Part shown: piece after piece, positions 10,456-21,395 of the stretch | How the letters are laid out: each line of letters begins with the position of its first letter | Numbering within the stretch: position 1 is the first letter of the stretch | Assembly (NCBI RefSeq): GCF_000321225.1 | Contig: NW_004450939.1 | Span: 1,859,637 to 1,923,636 of the forward strand | Direction of reading: 5' to 3' | DNA length: 64,000 nt | Source of the DNA: Odobenus rosmarus divergens | Lineage: Eukaryota > Chordata > Mammalia > Carnivora > Odobenidae | Notes under the pieces: generated by a model | Told to the model about the DNA's origin: nothing | The model's input: the letters and a program-made list of their open reading frames with translations, nothing else | Databases searched by the model: none | Position numbers and translations under genes: made by a program

Positions 10456-11880
10456 GATAGTGTTCTTTGAAGTACAAATATTTTTAGTTTTGAGAAGTCC
10501 AATTTATCTATTTTTTCTGTTGTAGAGTATAGTTTTGGTGTTATATCTAAGCAATCATTGCCACATCTGAAATCACAAAGATTTTTTTCTATATTTTTTC
10601 TAAGCATTTTACAGTTTTAACTCTACATTTAGGTGTTTGATCCCTAAGAGTTGATTTTTGCATATGGCATAAGGTACAGATCCAACTTCTTTCTTTTAGA
10701 TGTGTCTTTCCAATTGTCTCAGCACCATTTGCTGGAAAGATCATTCTTTCCCTTATTGAATGGTCTTGGCATTTTTATCTTAAATTTCAGGTGACTCTAG
10801 ATATGGGATTATATCTGGGTTCTTCATCCTATTTCATTAATCTTTATATTCTTACACTACTAGCATACTTCTTCATTATTGTTGCTTTGTAGTAGGTTTT
10901 GAAATCACAAAGTATGATCCTTTAAGCTGGTTCTTTTTAAGATTGGTTTTGCTAATCTGGGTCTCTTCAGTTTCCATATAAATTTCAGTATTAGCTTATG
11001 AAGTTTCACAAAAAAAACGAGCTGGGCTCTGATAAGAATTGTATTGAATCTGGAGATCTAGGACTTATTATCATTTTAACAATATTATGTCTTCTGATCC
11101 ACAAAGGTGAATTCTTATTTATTTATTATGATCTTTGTTTTCAACAATATTTTTCAGAGTACAAGTTTTGCACTTGTTTTGTTAAATTCATTCCTAGTAT
11201 TCGTTTTCTTTTTATGTTACTGTGAATGTAATTGTCTTCTTAAGGTCATTTTGGAATGAAGACATCATTACTATTTTTTCAGATCTTTTATTTGAAGGGC
11301 ATCAAGTCAGAGAATATTTGAAGGCTCATTGAGAAGGTAAGTGGAAGGTGGTAATCCCAACATTTTGGTATCACTTTTTCCCATGAGGTGCTTATCAATT
11401 TGTGAACGATGCATACTTAAGACTGTTTTAAATTCTTTGTTTTTCTAAATTTGATGTCTGGGCTTCCCCAGGGACGGTTTCTGTCTGTTTCTGACTGTTT
11501 CTGAATGAATAACATTTTCCTGTTTCTTTGTCTGCCTTATGATTTTTTTGTTGAAAATTGGGCATTTGATTTTTATAATGTGGCAACTCTGGAAATCAGA
11601 TATTTCCCTTCTCCAAGGTTTGCTGGATTTTAAAAAAGCTGTAGTAGTATTTGTTTTGAGACTTTTCCACACTATGCAATAAGTATTCCTTGTCATGTAT
11701 GCTCATGGAAATCTCTGTTCCGATATCTGTTCAGAAAATGCTTTGCAGAGATTTCCTTGAATGCCAGGAAGCGAAACTGATAAACAAAAATACACAATTG
11801 AAAGAAAGGAAGAACGAACGAACGAAAGAGAGATAGAAAGAAAAAAAGAAGGAAAACGTTATCTCTCCCAGTCTTTGCAG

Positions 11881-11888
<8 letters not shown>

Positions 11889-11920
<32 letters not shown>
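11889..11920. repeat. (GT)16 microsatellite
   Basis: Sixteen uninterrupted GT units followed by TGGGGGG. A purine-rich GAAA/GAAC-type run lies just upstream at about 11800-11855. Confidence 0.97.
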
Positions 11921-11921
<1 letters not shown>

Positions 11922-12059
11922 GGGGGGTGTCTTTCATGGATTAGCTAGGTTTGCTCCAAGCCTAGGGATCACCCAAAGTGAAGGTTTAAGTTTTTCTCAG
12001 ACTTTTTTGAGCATGCATCTTTCCTAGGCATGCATGTGACTTTCTAAAATCCTCTATCT

Positions 12060-12254
12060 GGGGCACCTGGGTGGCTCAGTCGTTAAGTGTCTGCCTTCTC
12101 CTCAGGTCATGATCCCAGGGTCCTGGGAGTGAGCCCTGTATCAGGCTCCCTGCTCCACGGGAAGCCTGCTTCTCCCTCTCCCACTCCCCCTGCTTGTGTT
12201 CCCTCTCTCACTGTGTCTCTCTCTGTCAAATAAATAAAATCTTTAAAAAAAAAA
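12060..12254 (+). mobile_element. SINEC, sense, perfect TSD
   Basis: Starts 'ggggcacctgggtggctcagtcgttaag' and ends 'tctgtcaaataaataaaatcttt' plus an A tail. It is flanked by a perfect 14-bp TSD, aaaatcctctatct (12046-12059 and 12251-12264). The B box is degraded (gggagtgagccct). Confidence 0.96.
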
Positions 12255-12276
12255 TCCTCTATCTAAGCAGTTGTTT

Positions 12277-12453
12277 GTTTGTTTTTTTAAAGATTTTATT
12301 TATTTATTTTAGAGAGAGAGAGTATAGCAGAGGAAAAGGGAGAAGCAGGCTCCCCGCTGAGCAGGGAACCCAACATGCGGCTCGATCCCAGGACCCTGGG
12401 ATCATGACCTGAGCTGAAGGCAGAGCTTAATGACTGAGCCACCCAGGCGCCCC
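12277..12453 (-). mobile_element. SINEC, antisense, tail-to-tail with its neighbour
   Basis: 'tttttttaaagattttatttatttatttta...ctgagcagggaacccaacatgcggctcgatccc...actgagccacccaggcgcccc'. TSD taagcagttgttt (12264-12276) and taaacagttggtt (12454-12466). It sits about 22 bp from the sense SINEC on its left. Confidence 0.94.
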
Positions 12454-12975
12454 TAAACAGTTGGTTTTAGACATCCTGATTTCCCACTCTCACCCCTAAA
12501 TTTGCTTCCTGACCTGAGATGGTCTATTATATATCTCTATTCATAATCTTTTACTCCAAGTACCGTGGGTTGGTAGTCCCCTTGTGGCTTTTATAAGGAA
12601 TGTTTGCCACTTTTTCATGCCTACGTTTCAACTTATGGGAGACAGAGGCTAACAAGTCAGTTGTACAGATATCCTGCAGCCTTATTAGACAGACATACAG
12701 AATCATGTCCAAGGATTAGGACAACTGGGAACTGGGTTGTTGCTGCCCAAGACCAGGGAAGAGGTGGGGTGAGGACAAATAAAAATACGAAACTTCCCTG
12801 CTATGTTGGAGTTGGTTTTGTCTTGACTGGGGCTTTGCTAAGTAGCAATTCCTTTGTTTCCACAGCTCTCACAAAGTTGGTTTAGATAGCTTCTGGTTGT
12901 TTTGTCAATGTTTTATGTGGGAAGGAGAGTTAGGACCATCCTAATGTGCCATTTTGCTGATGTTGGATTCCGTAA

Positions 12976-13388
12976 GGGTTTTTAGCTACCCAAATAATTC
13001 CAGTTTTTTTCATGTTTCTCCCTACTTTCTGGCATTTCATATGTGGAAAGATGAGTTAGGGAATAAAAATAAAATCAAAGGATGCATTGTTTACTGTGCA
13101 AAAGAATAGCTTTATTCCCCATTGTGCCACAAGTAAGATACTAAGTGCTAATGATTCAGGTTCAATGATAGCATTTGCCCAAAGAAGTTATTTATAAAAT
13201 GTTTTCTGTTTTGGGTAATATTTATGTAAAACATCTTATGATACATGTAGTTGATTTTCCTAAACAGTTGGTAAATATCTTTATATTTCAAATGCTTTAA
13301 TATGAACTTCAAATATTGCTTATATTTTATTTCAAGTCATAAAATTATTTGCTTTCAATTTAAAAGCAGGAATAACTATTTCTCACTC
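12976..13388. other. AT-rich, nothing recognised
   Basis: No repeat wording or reading frame; mostly AT-rich. Confidence 0.4.
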
Positions 13389-13596
13389 TTTTTTAAAAAG
13401 ATTGATTTATTTATTTTAGAGAGAGAGCAAGTGAGTGGGGGTTGAGGGGCAGAAGGCAAAGGAGAGAGAGTCTGTAAGCAGACTCCCTGCTGAGTGTGGA
13501 GCCCAACGTCAGGGCTCAATACCAGGACCCTGAGATCAGGACCTGAGCTGAAATCAAGAGTCAGGTGTTTAATGAATGGAGCCACACAGGTGCCCC
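13389..13596 (-). mobile_element. SINEC, antisense, diverged
   Basis: Contains 'aaagattgatttatttattttagagagagag', 'gagcccaacgtcagggctcaataccaggaccc' and ends 'atggagccacacaggtgcccc'. More substitutions than the other long copies. Possible TSD around 'ctatttctc' at about 13376 and 13595. Confidence 0.92.
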
Positions 13597-14461
13597 TATT
13601 TCTCTTTGTTAAAATACAATTTAAAATATCTAGTAGTATTGACTTCATATTTAAAATCCCTTTTTTCTGTTTTTGAGATTTCTTATATTTCTCTTTTTAA
13701 AGAGCACGTTTTCTTTGAAAGTGAAACTGTAATATGTGAACATAGGAATTATCTTTGTGAAGGTAATTTTCAGAACTGTGTTGATTTTATCAACCCAATT
13801 AATGTTGTAATTATAAGATGTCTTCACAAGTAAGCTTCAAAGTTTGTTTTGTTTTCAATTACCTTTTCAATTAACTAACAAATGCTTCATGGATAAAAAT
13901 TTGTCCAAATAAGGCCTTTGAGAATAAAGGGGTCATTTTGAGAGAATGATCAACCAAACACTTTTAAAGGATTAAATGACGAAACAAGGATAAACATTGA
14001 AGAGAGTTGAGTTTCAGCTTTATGATTTTGATGGCCTATAGGACTGTGCCAAATGTTGATGCCCCAATGAGTCCATTACCACTTAATATCATGATAAACC
14101 TTCTTGTGCATATAGCTTATAAATATCTCTGATGATCTCATTATACTTCTGTTTCTGTTTTTTAAAAAAATAGTTATAGTAAAATTAATATGTGTTCATT
14201 ATTAAGATACAAACACTGAAAGAAATGTATCAATAATAAAATACATACCATCCCCAAATGTTTTGAGTCTAAACTATCCCAGTAGGGGTCTTTTCCATTG
14301 TCATGGCAGCAAAGTTTCATCCTCCACTTGGCCTAGTGCCTGATAGATGAAAAGCTGTGTGTGACCTTCCTGCTCAAGCTAATGTCTCAAGGTGAACACA
14401 AACGTCCACTCTGGCAGTTTTCTGCTTTCTATGGATTTTCCTTTGTAATTTTTTTCTTTTA
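13597..14461. other. No gene or confident repeat
   Basis: AT-rich sequence. The portion at about 14160-14260 is AT-rich old-repeat-like text but could not be assigned. An 85-codon frame at 13576-13833 has no motif. Confidence 0.4.
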
Positions 14462-14675
14462 TTTTTTAAGGTTTTATTTATTTATTTGAGAGCGAGAGAG
14501 AAACAGAGCACAAGCAGAGGGAGCAGCAGTGGGGGAGGGAGAAGCAGGCTCCCACTGAGCAGGGAGCACGATGTGGGGCTCTACATGGGGCTGTACGTGG
14601 GGCTGGATCCTAGATCCTGAGATCATGACCTGAGCTGAAGGCAGATGCTTAACAACTGAGCCACCCAGGTGCCCT
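14462..14675 (-). mobile_element. SINEC, antisense, with local triplication
   Basis: Ordinary SINEC ends ('aaggttttatttatttatttgagagcgagag' and 'actgagccacccaggtgccc'). The segment before the B box carries three near-copies of a 12-bp unit, gtggggctctac / atggggctgtac / gtggggctggat, at about 14573-14608. The canonical element has one. Confidence 0.93.
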
Positions 14676-16982
14676 AGAGACCATATTTTAAGCTATCCCA
14701 TGTAATGTGGGAGTTTTCCTTTCTACGAAGGTACGGATTTTTAATCTCTGTATGAGAGTAGTGAAAAGGGTAAGAATGTTCAAACTGAGAAGAGTAGCCA
14801 TCCTACCAGGACACAGATATCTTTCTGATGCTTGGTAGTAAGTGGAATGCCTGATGTGGCACAGTTGAAGGGTGTTTGATGAAGACAATAAATAAATACA
14901 AGGTGATAAAGACAGCATTTGAGTATGTGGCTAAGAGCTTCAGAAGAAACTAATAGGCTGATATAAAGAGAAATAGTAGACAAACATCCTAAATTGTTGC
15001 TCTGAAAACCAAAACCAGAGTCAGAAATTTACTAAACAAGCTAGTATAGACCAAAGTAAAAACAAAATAGCCAAGATCCTTATCTAGAAGAACAGACTCA
15101 ATGCCAGAGTTTAGAGAAAGTAGAGGAAAACTAGAGCTCTGGAAGCAAAGGCATTCAAGGGGACAGCATTCACACTGAGGGTTTAGGTTATTTTATGTCA
15201 CAGTAGAATCTAGTAGAATTAAGGAGAGTTTTACTGAGGCCCAATGGAAAAGAAATTTTCATTAAGAGAGGCAAAAAGAAAAAATAAGGGAGGGAGATGG
15301 AAATTCCCGGCTATAATTAAAAAATGGTATCAGGCGGGCCAACCAAATAACTTAAAACCATGAGTTTGGACTCATGTGTTGATGTCGTTACATACTCAAA
15401 ATAACAGTGCATGTAGAACCACAGTAAAAAAAAAAAAAAAAGAAAAGTGGGAAAAGGGTGCTGTCATAAAATCAAAGTATGGAAAAAATCTAGAATCCAG
15501 TGACAAGATATTAGGTAGTGCTGGTTAACAAAAGGAAACTGAAATTAATCTAGTCAACAAATCAGGTCAGAGTGTGTACTCTGGACTCATCGTGTAATAC
15601 TGATTGGTTGTGAATTCTTCTTCAATTTGTGTCTCGGCTGCTAAAGGATAAAGTCTGTATCTTTCTACGTGACCGTGAACTCTTCTCCACATCATATGGG
15701 TTTTCTCTTGTTCTTGTAAGTTTGATAAAAGCAAATGTAACAATTGCAATCACCTTTAACTTAAACAAAATGTGATGGTTTAAAAACTCTTAACCTAAAG
15801 CACTTTTGTTATGGCCAAAATATTGTGTACAGTAAGGGGACAAGGATCTCAGTTCATCGCATATTATTCTCCTCTTCCTAACTATTTACTATGTAGACAC
15901 TGATGATCTAGCATCTGTTCCTGGAACCCAAGCAGGGACGGAGGCCTGAAGCTGATACCATGATAGTGAAGGGACCTGTGGCCATCGTCTTTCATCTGAC
16001 GGTGCCAAGAATTCCTTTGAGTCAGATTCGAAGGCCTGACAAGCTGTCACTCAGATTGCCCCAGAACCACTCAAAATAGCCTTTCCCTCTGCCTTCTGTC
16101 CTACCATCCTGTAGTGTACAAGCTAGAAAAAGAAAACCTACATTTCTCAGATTCAGTTGCATTTCGGGCTTTGGCTGCAATTTAAGTTCCTGTCCATCAG
16201 ATGCTTTTGCACAGGTGCTGGAAGGTAGAAGGCAGGCAGAGGCCTGGATTCTGTTTCTTCCATGAAAATAAGTCTCTTAGAGGCATCTTTTTTTCCTCTG
16301 ACAACCTCGTGGTAATTGACACTTCTGGACTGTGGTTTTGTCCCGATAGTGGTAATTTCATGAATGTGGCAGTGGTGGCTAATGCCCAGAGCCAGCCACT
16401 ATAGAAGCAGCTCCCCTGGTTCCTTTGTTCCTCAGTGTGTCTCTGTATTATTTCCTACAGTTGACTTGTTTGGTTCAGTTCAATTCAACTCAGTCTGTTT
16501 CTTTAGGCTTCACAAATCCGTAAGCACTTCATTCCTTTCTATCTTTTGCTAAAGCTAGCTTAAATGTATTGTTTTCCCTAAACCCTGACCCATACAGCAA
16601 CCTCTTCAATATGAGTCCAAAAACCTAATATTATTTCTGACTGAAGCAGTGTGATTAACTATTGTTGAAGTTAGATACTGGCTGGACATCAGGTGGCTCT
16701 GGAAATTCTGAGGTCGGCTGCTGACATGCGCACCTTGGCAGATAGCACTAGTGTGCCTGGATTGCGTGTTATCCAATGTATTATCCAAACGCTGAGACAC
16801 TTCCTTACTCTTCCTTTGCAATGAGACTTAAGACATTTTTTCAGGTCTCAAAAACATGGTGGACATGTCATTCCAGTTAGAAGGGCAGATTCCAGCCTCT
16901 CGTGTGTACGAATGTGCGTAGGAAGAAGTTAAAACAGGTCTTCAGGATGATCACAAACCTCATCAAGAACCTCTCTCCCATC
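14676..16982. other. No gene; possible unclassified old repeat at right
   Basis: A run of 16 A at about 15427-15442 is present. The stretch at about 16080-16420 ('ctacatttctcagattcagttgcatttcggg...gttcctgtccatcagatgcttttgcacagg') resembles old dispersed repeat text, family unknown. No frame carries a recognisable domain. Confidence 0.35.
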
Positions 16983-17492
16983 TGTGGTAGGAAGAATTCT
17001 AGAATGAGTTCCCAATAGCATCCATATCCTAGTCTTCACACCATTGGGTATGACCTGGACAGAGTGACTTGTTTCTAACCAATAGAGTACAACAAAGTTG
17101 ATGAGATGTTACTTCTGTAATTTGGTTACAAAATACTGTAGCTTCCATCTTGCTTGAAGATTCTATTGCCTTCTTGCACTTTTTGTACTTTTTGTTGAAG
17201 CAAGCCTCCATTTTGGGGATGCCCATACCCAGAAAGGCACCAAAGCCCTCATTCTAATAGCCCATGAAGAACTGAATCCTGCCTGCAACCATGTGAGCTT
17301 GGGACATATCTTGCCCACCTGAGCCTGTGATGATTATAGCCAACCTGGCACTGAGACTGCAACATGTGGGAGACTTGAAAGCGTAACAGCCAGCTGGGTT
17401 GAGCTGGATTTCCTAAACAAAGAAACTGAGATAATACAGATGTGTCTTTTTAAGCCACTGAGTTTTGGGATAATTTGTTATTCAGCAATAGA
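16983..17492 (+). repeat. MLT1-type MaLR LTR, sense
   Basis: Starts 'tgtggtaggaagaattctag', includes 'ggtatgacctggacagagtgacttgtttctaaccaatag' and 'gaactgaatcctgcctgcaaccatgtgagcttggg', and ends 'tttttaagccactgagttttgggataatttgttattcagcaatag'. These are in the expected order for a MaLR solo LTR and mirror the antisense copy at 8017-8590. Confidence 0.78.
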
Positions 17493-17622
17493 TTTTTTTT
17501 TTACTTACTTTTATTCAGTTGTACTGAGTTTTTAGTTTGCACATGGAAAAAGCACCTAACTCTTTGGTTGGCAGGCTGGGATTCTGATAGCTTCCGAACA
17601 TCTTAGTTTAGAATTCCAGAGA

Positions 17623-18645
17623 TCCACAGCAGCGGGGGAAGAATTAAGGAAATGAAAAGGCAACATACAGAATGGGAGAAAATATTTGCAAACTATATAT
17701 CTGGTAAGGGGTTAATCCCCTAAATAGAAAAGGAACTCCTGCAACCCAATAACAACAAAAACAACAAAAAACCCCTAATAACCTGATATAAAAATGGGTA
17801 AAGGACTCGAATAGATACTTCTCTAAAAGAAACCATACAAATAGCCAAGAGGTATATGAAAAAAATGCTCACTATCATTAATCATCAGGGAAATGTGAAC
17901 CAAAATCACAGTCAATATTACTTCACACTTCCCAGGATGACTATTACCACAAAAACAGATAACAATAAGCTGGGATGTGGAAAAATTAGAACCCCTCTAC
18001 ACCATTACTAAGAATACAAAATGATGCAGCCACTATGGAAAACAGTGTGGAGTTTCCTCAGTAAATTAAAAATAGAACTACCCTATGATCTAGCAATCCC
18101 ACTTATGGGTATTTATTAAAAAATGAAATCAGAATCTCAAAGAGATATTAACAGTCCCATGTTTATTGCAGCACCATTCACAATAGCTAAGATGTGGAAA
18201 CAACCCAAGATTCCACTGACAGATGGATAAAGAAAAATATACTACATACACTCACTGACATATTTATTATTTGGCCTTAAAAAAGAAGGAAATTCTGCCA
18301 TGTGCAATAATATGGATGAACAATGAGGACATTATGCTAAGTGAAATAAGCCAGTCTTAGAAAGACAACAATTGTGTAATTCTCCTTATATGAGATGTCT
18401 AAAATAGTCAAATTTAGAGAGACAAAGAGTATAATGGTGGTTGTCAGGGGCTGCGGAAGGGAGAAATGAGGGGTTGCTGTTTAGTGAGTGTAGTGTTTCA
18501 GGCATGCAAGATGAAAATGTTCTAGAGATCTCCTGTACAACTCTGACCCCATAATCAACAATACTGTACTGTACACTTAAAATTTTGAGAGGGTAGATCT
18601 CATGTTAAGGGTTCTTACCACAATAAAATAAAATTTAAAAAAATT
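17623..18645 (+). repeat. L1 ORF2 C-terminus and 3' UTR, sense, 5'-truncated
   Basis: 'aatgggagaaaatatttgcaaactatatatctgg', 'atgcagccactatggaaaacagtgtgg', 'ggtatttattaaaaaatgaaatc' and 'gcagcaccattcacaatagctaagatgtgg' follow the ORF2 end. 'aatggtggttgtcaggggctgcgg' and 'gtagatctcatgttaaggg' give the 3' UTR. Flanks gaattccagagat (about 17611) and aattccaaagatt (about 18641) look like a TSD. Frames are broken. Confidence 0.9.
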
Positions 18646-18762
18646 CCAAAGATTAAAGTATTTGAAACAAATGGGGACACTTCTATCATTTTAGCCAAGT
18701 TTTGAAAATTTGAAACTCTGTTGAGTAAGGATTAATTAAAAATAATCACTTTGAAAATAACA

Positions 18763-18805
18763 GTCTCTCTCTGTCTGTCTCTCTGTCTCTCTTCCATTCT
18801 CTCTC
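18763..18805. repeat. CT-rich simple repeat
   Basis: Interrupted TCTC/TCTG units (tctctctctgtctgtctctctgtctctctt). Confidence 0.8.
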
Positions 18806-20190
18806 ATTGCACTGCTTCATAGGCCAACTGTCTTAAACTTCACTCAGCAGTCATATTACCATTATTTCCTATCATAATTTTATTATATATCTAACTTTTT
18901 TCCTTTCTTATTTGCTAATTGATATTTATCTTTCCCCAAGTACTTTGAACTTCTTTCCAGGTGAACAAGCTATGAAAACTCTCCTGTCTCTCTCCACTTC
19001 TTCCTACACTCTGGAGGTAGTGAAGAAGATATTTAGTCTATCCTCGAAGGGAGGGTGACTCTCTAAGGCAGGATGAACCCAACCAGAGTGGGTCAGCATC
19101 ATTTTGAGTGACGCCACTGTCAGCCTCGGAAGTTGACCTCAACCCTTTGTTGTTTATGGACAGAGACTCCCAGGCGCTGGCTGTGAATAGTGTGAGTGGA
19201 GAGGTCACACAATTATATCCAGAGCCCTCAGCTGTCAACTGTCCTGTTCCCATGTAAATGGAAGTGTCACACTGCTTGTCCCAAGAAAACTTGCACTTCA
19301 CATCCAACAACTGAATGGGATGAACAGCCTGCCAGTGTCTTAAGGCTCCACCACAATTTTATCTCGTGGGAATTTCTGCTCCATGATGTCCCCAGCACCT
19401 GAATCTCCAGCAGACTTCTGGACACCTGGTGTGGTGGTTATGTGGTTGCAAATGGACTCTCATTTCTGTACTTTTGGGGTTGGATGGGGTAGTTTAGTGT
19501 ACTTAGTCTGGGGAAAATGGGGAGTAGATACCATTAGAGTATAACCAAGCCCGAATTTTAGTAACATAAAGAGACATAACAAAGTTAACATAATTCACTG
19601 GAAGAGATACATATTCTAAAAAAGTTGACTTGAAGTAGTCATAATTGACTGCTGAGGAATGGTGATGTCCATATATTACTAACTGATGCTCTTTTTACAC
19701 TGAGGCCTTTGAATATGTGTTTTGGTCTACTTAAAATTCTCCTTCCCTTACAAGTCTGATCCCCTTTATTCAAGCTAATTTCTATTGATTATTCAAGAAT
19801 TATCATAAATATTATGGTCTTCCAAACCTTTAATATTGGATTAGATATCCCTGTTAGTGTTTATACTAGCTGTGTAACTGGAGGATATTCACCCACTATT
19901 CCCTTCCATACCACCATCATCACCTAACTCTAGGTGTTGCTGGGGTAGGAGAGTGGGTGGAAGAAGAAACGATTTTTACTTTCTTTTACCTAAACAAAAA
20001 ACCAGAGCATGCCTTGTTCATGAACGTGATGTGGCATACAAAGGGGAAAAAGCTCCTAATAAATTTAGTTTCAAAATGTCTTCTGTGTCTATATGTAGCT
20101 AAAAGATAGTCATCAAAGGGTATATGGTCCCATAAAGGACTCAATTTATTACTTGCTTGTCTTACACAATAGGAGGCCTTGGGACATAGT
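18806..20190. other. No gene or confident repeat
   Basis: Unique-looking sequence. Overlapping frames on both strands at 19038-19402 (90 and 68 codons) show no recognisable domain. Confidence 0.4.
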
Positions 20191-20191
20191 T

Positions 20192-20282
20192 GAAAGAAAG
20201 AAAAGAAAGAAAGAGAGGAAAAAAGAAAGAAAGAAAGAAAAAAAGAAGGAAAGAAAGAAAGAAGAAAGAAGAAAGAAAGAAA

Positions 20283-20325
<43 letters not shown>

Positions 20326-20340
20326 GGAGGGAGGGAGGGA
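20192..20340. repeat. (GAAA)n/(GGGA)n polypurine tract
   Basis: About 150 bp of nearly pure purines on the + strand: GAAA units with occasional GGAA/GAAAA variants, ending in four GGGA units. It gives rise to spurious Lys/Glu/Arg-rich frames on + and a Ser/Phe/Leu-rich frame on -. Confidence 0.97.
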
Positions 20341-21281
20341 ACTGCCACTGTTCTTTGCTACATAGAAAATATTGCCTGAACTGAGAACAACTGAGGGATT
20401 GCTTTAGGAAAATATGTCTTTTCCGTATTGTGAATTCAGGCTCTCCTGCCCTGAGAGTTACTATGTGTGTATGCTCGTATACTAGAAGTCTGTGTTGGGT
20501 TCATCACCAGCTGGTTGAATGCCCAGAAGAACAGAGTACCTCTGAACGCCTCACTGGTGGACCATCTCAAAAAGGAACTGGCTTTAGGGGCCGACGTCCA
20601 CTCTGAACAGTTTGGGGAGTCTTGCTGGAGAGTGACAGTTTCTGGTTGTGTGTCTAAGGGGTCTTAGAGGTGACTGACCCCTGAAGGTAGAGTGTGGGAT
20701 TTTCCTAAAGTCAATACAGGTTTATATAAGGGTTTGTAAATTCAGGAGTTATCCGCGAAGAACATGAACCTGAGGAGAGAATGGCACTTCTAGGAATTTG
20801 GGTCCAACCCCAGAGACGTCTCTTCTGATACATCTACCTCTTGATACTTATCATTTTTGACTGTGGTAATGATTATGGTTAATGTACAGTTTTTCTTCTA
20901 TGCTGGAATTCTTTCTTTTTATCCCTAAACATTTAGTTTTGTCTTATGAATGCTTACAGTGTTTTGTCTTGGTATTTTGAGACACCAAGGAGGAAAACCA
21001 GTGAAGGAAAGTGGGCTATCCCACATTGACTGAGTCCTGTGGTTGACTGCAACACTGTCTTGGGTGGTGGTGGATGATACATGCTGTGACCAGCAGGGAA
21101 GAGAGGCAGAGAAGTAGCTACTGGTACACAAATGGGTGGATGTGTGAAAACCCTTTCTTCCCCAATACACCCAGGAAGGGGGCTAGTGAATGGATGGAAC
21201 TGATTTTTAAGTTAATTTTTAATTCTAATTAAGTACTTTCTATGCCTTATCATCACTCAAGGCTTGTTTCCTCTTGTAGAG
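20341..21281. other. No gene or confident repeat
   Basis: Slightly GC-richer stretch at 20440-20680 without identified repeat or domain. Confidence 0.4.
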
Positions 21282-21395
21282 GCCCATGAGGCAGAGATTG
21301 GGTATATCCTGTTTATTATTTATTTCTGCTATCTAGCATATAACAAGGCACGAAGTAGGTATTTAAAAAGTATTTGTTAAACGAATGAAATTGTA
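21282..21395 (+). repeat. L2 3' end, sense
   Basis: 'gaggcagagattgggtatatcctgtttatt...ctatctagcatataacaaggcacgaagtaggtatttaaaaagtatttgttaaacgaatg' follows the L2 terminus up to the (TGAA)n-like end. Confidence 0.75.

Larger units (their letters stand above)
9295..11260 (-). repeat. L1 (ORF2 C-terminus and 3' UTR), antisense, about 2 kb
   Basis: Reading from the 3' end: 'gttgtgcaaccaccatcacaatcaa', 'ggctgaaaacactccactg', 'cttttattcatcagctgatggacatt', 'ttgggtatatagctaggagtgaaatt', then ORF2 words such as 'gcaccatttgctggaaag' and 'gtaggttttgaaatc'. The minus-strand frame at 10419-10607 reads KNLCDFRCGNDCLDITPK..., which is L1 ORF2-like. Stops and two SINEC insertions show that it is inactive. 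The right end fades near 11230-11260. Confidence 0.88.
11430..12975. repeat. Unclassified old dispersed repeat, probably L1-derived
   Basis: 'tttttgttgaaaattgggcatttgatttttataatgtggcaactctggaaatcag' (about 11547-11600) and 'ttgtcttgactggggctttgctaagtagcaattcc...gccattttgctgatg' (about 12815-12965) read like recurrent old interspersed repeat text. I cannot assign a family or confirm that the two ends belong to one copy. Two SINECs and a GT microsatellite interrupt it. Confidence 0.35.

Noticed and set aside
20153..20384. Lys/Glu/Arg-rich + frames and a Ser/Phe-rich - frame
   Set aside because: Translations of the GAAA microsatellite.
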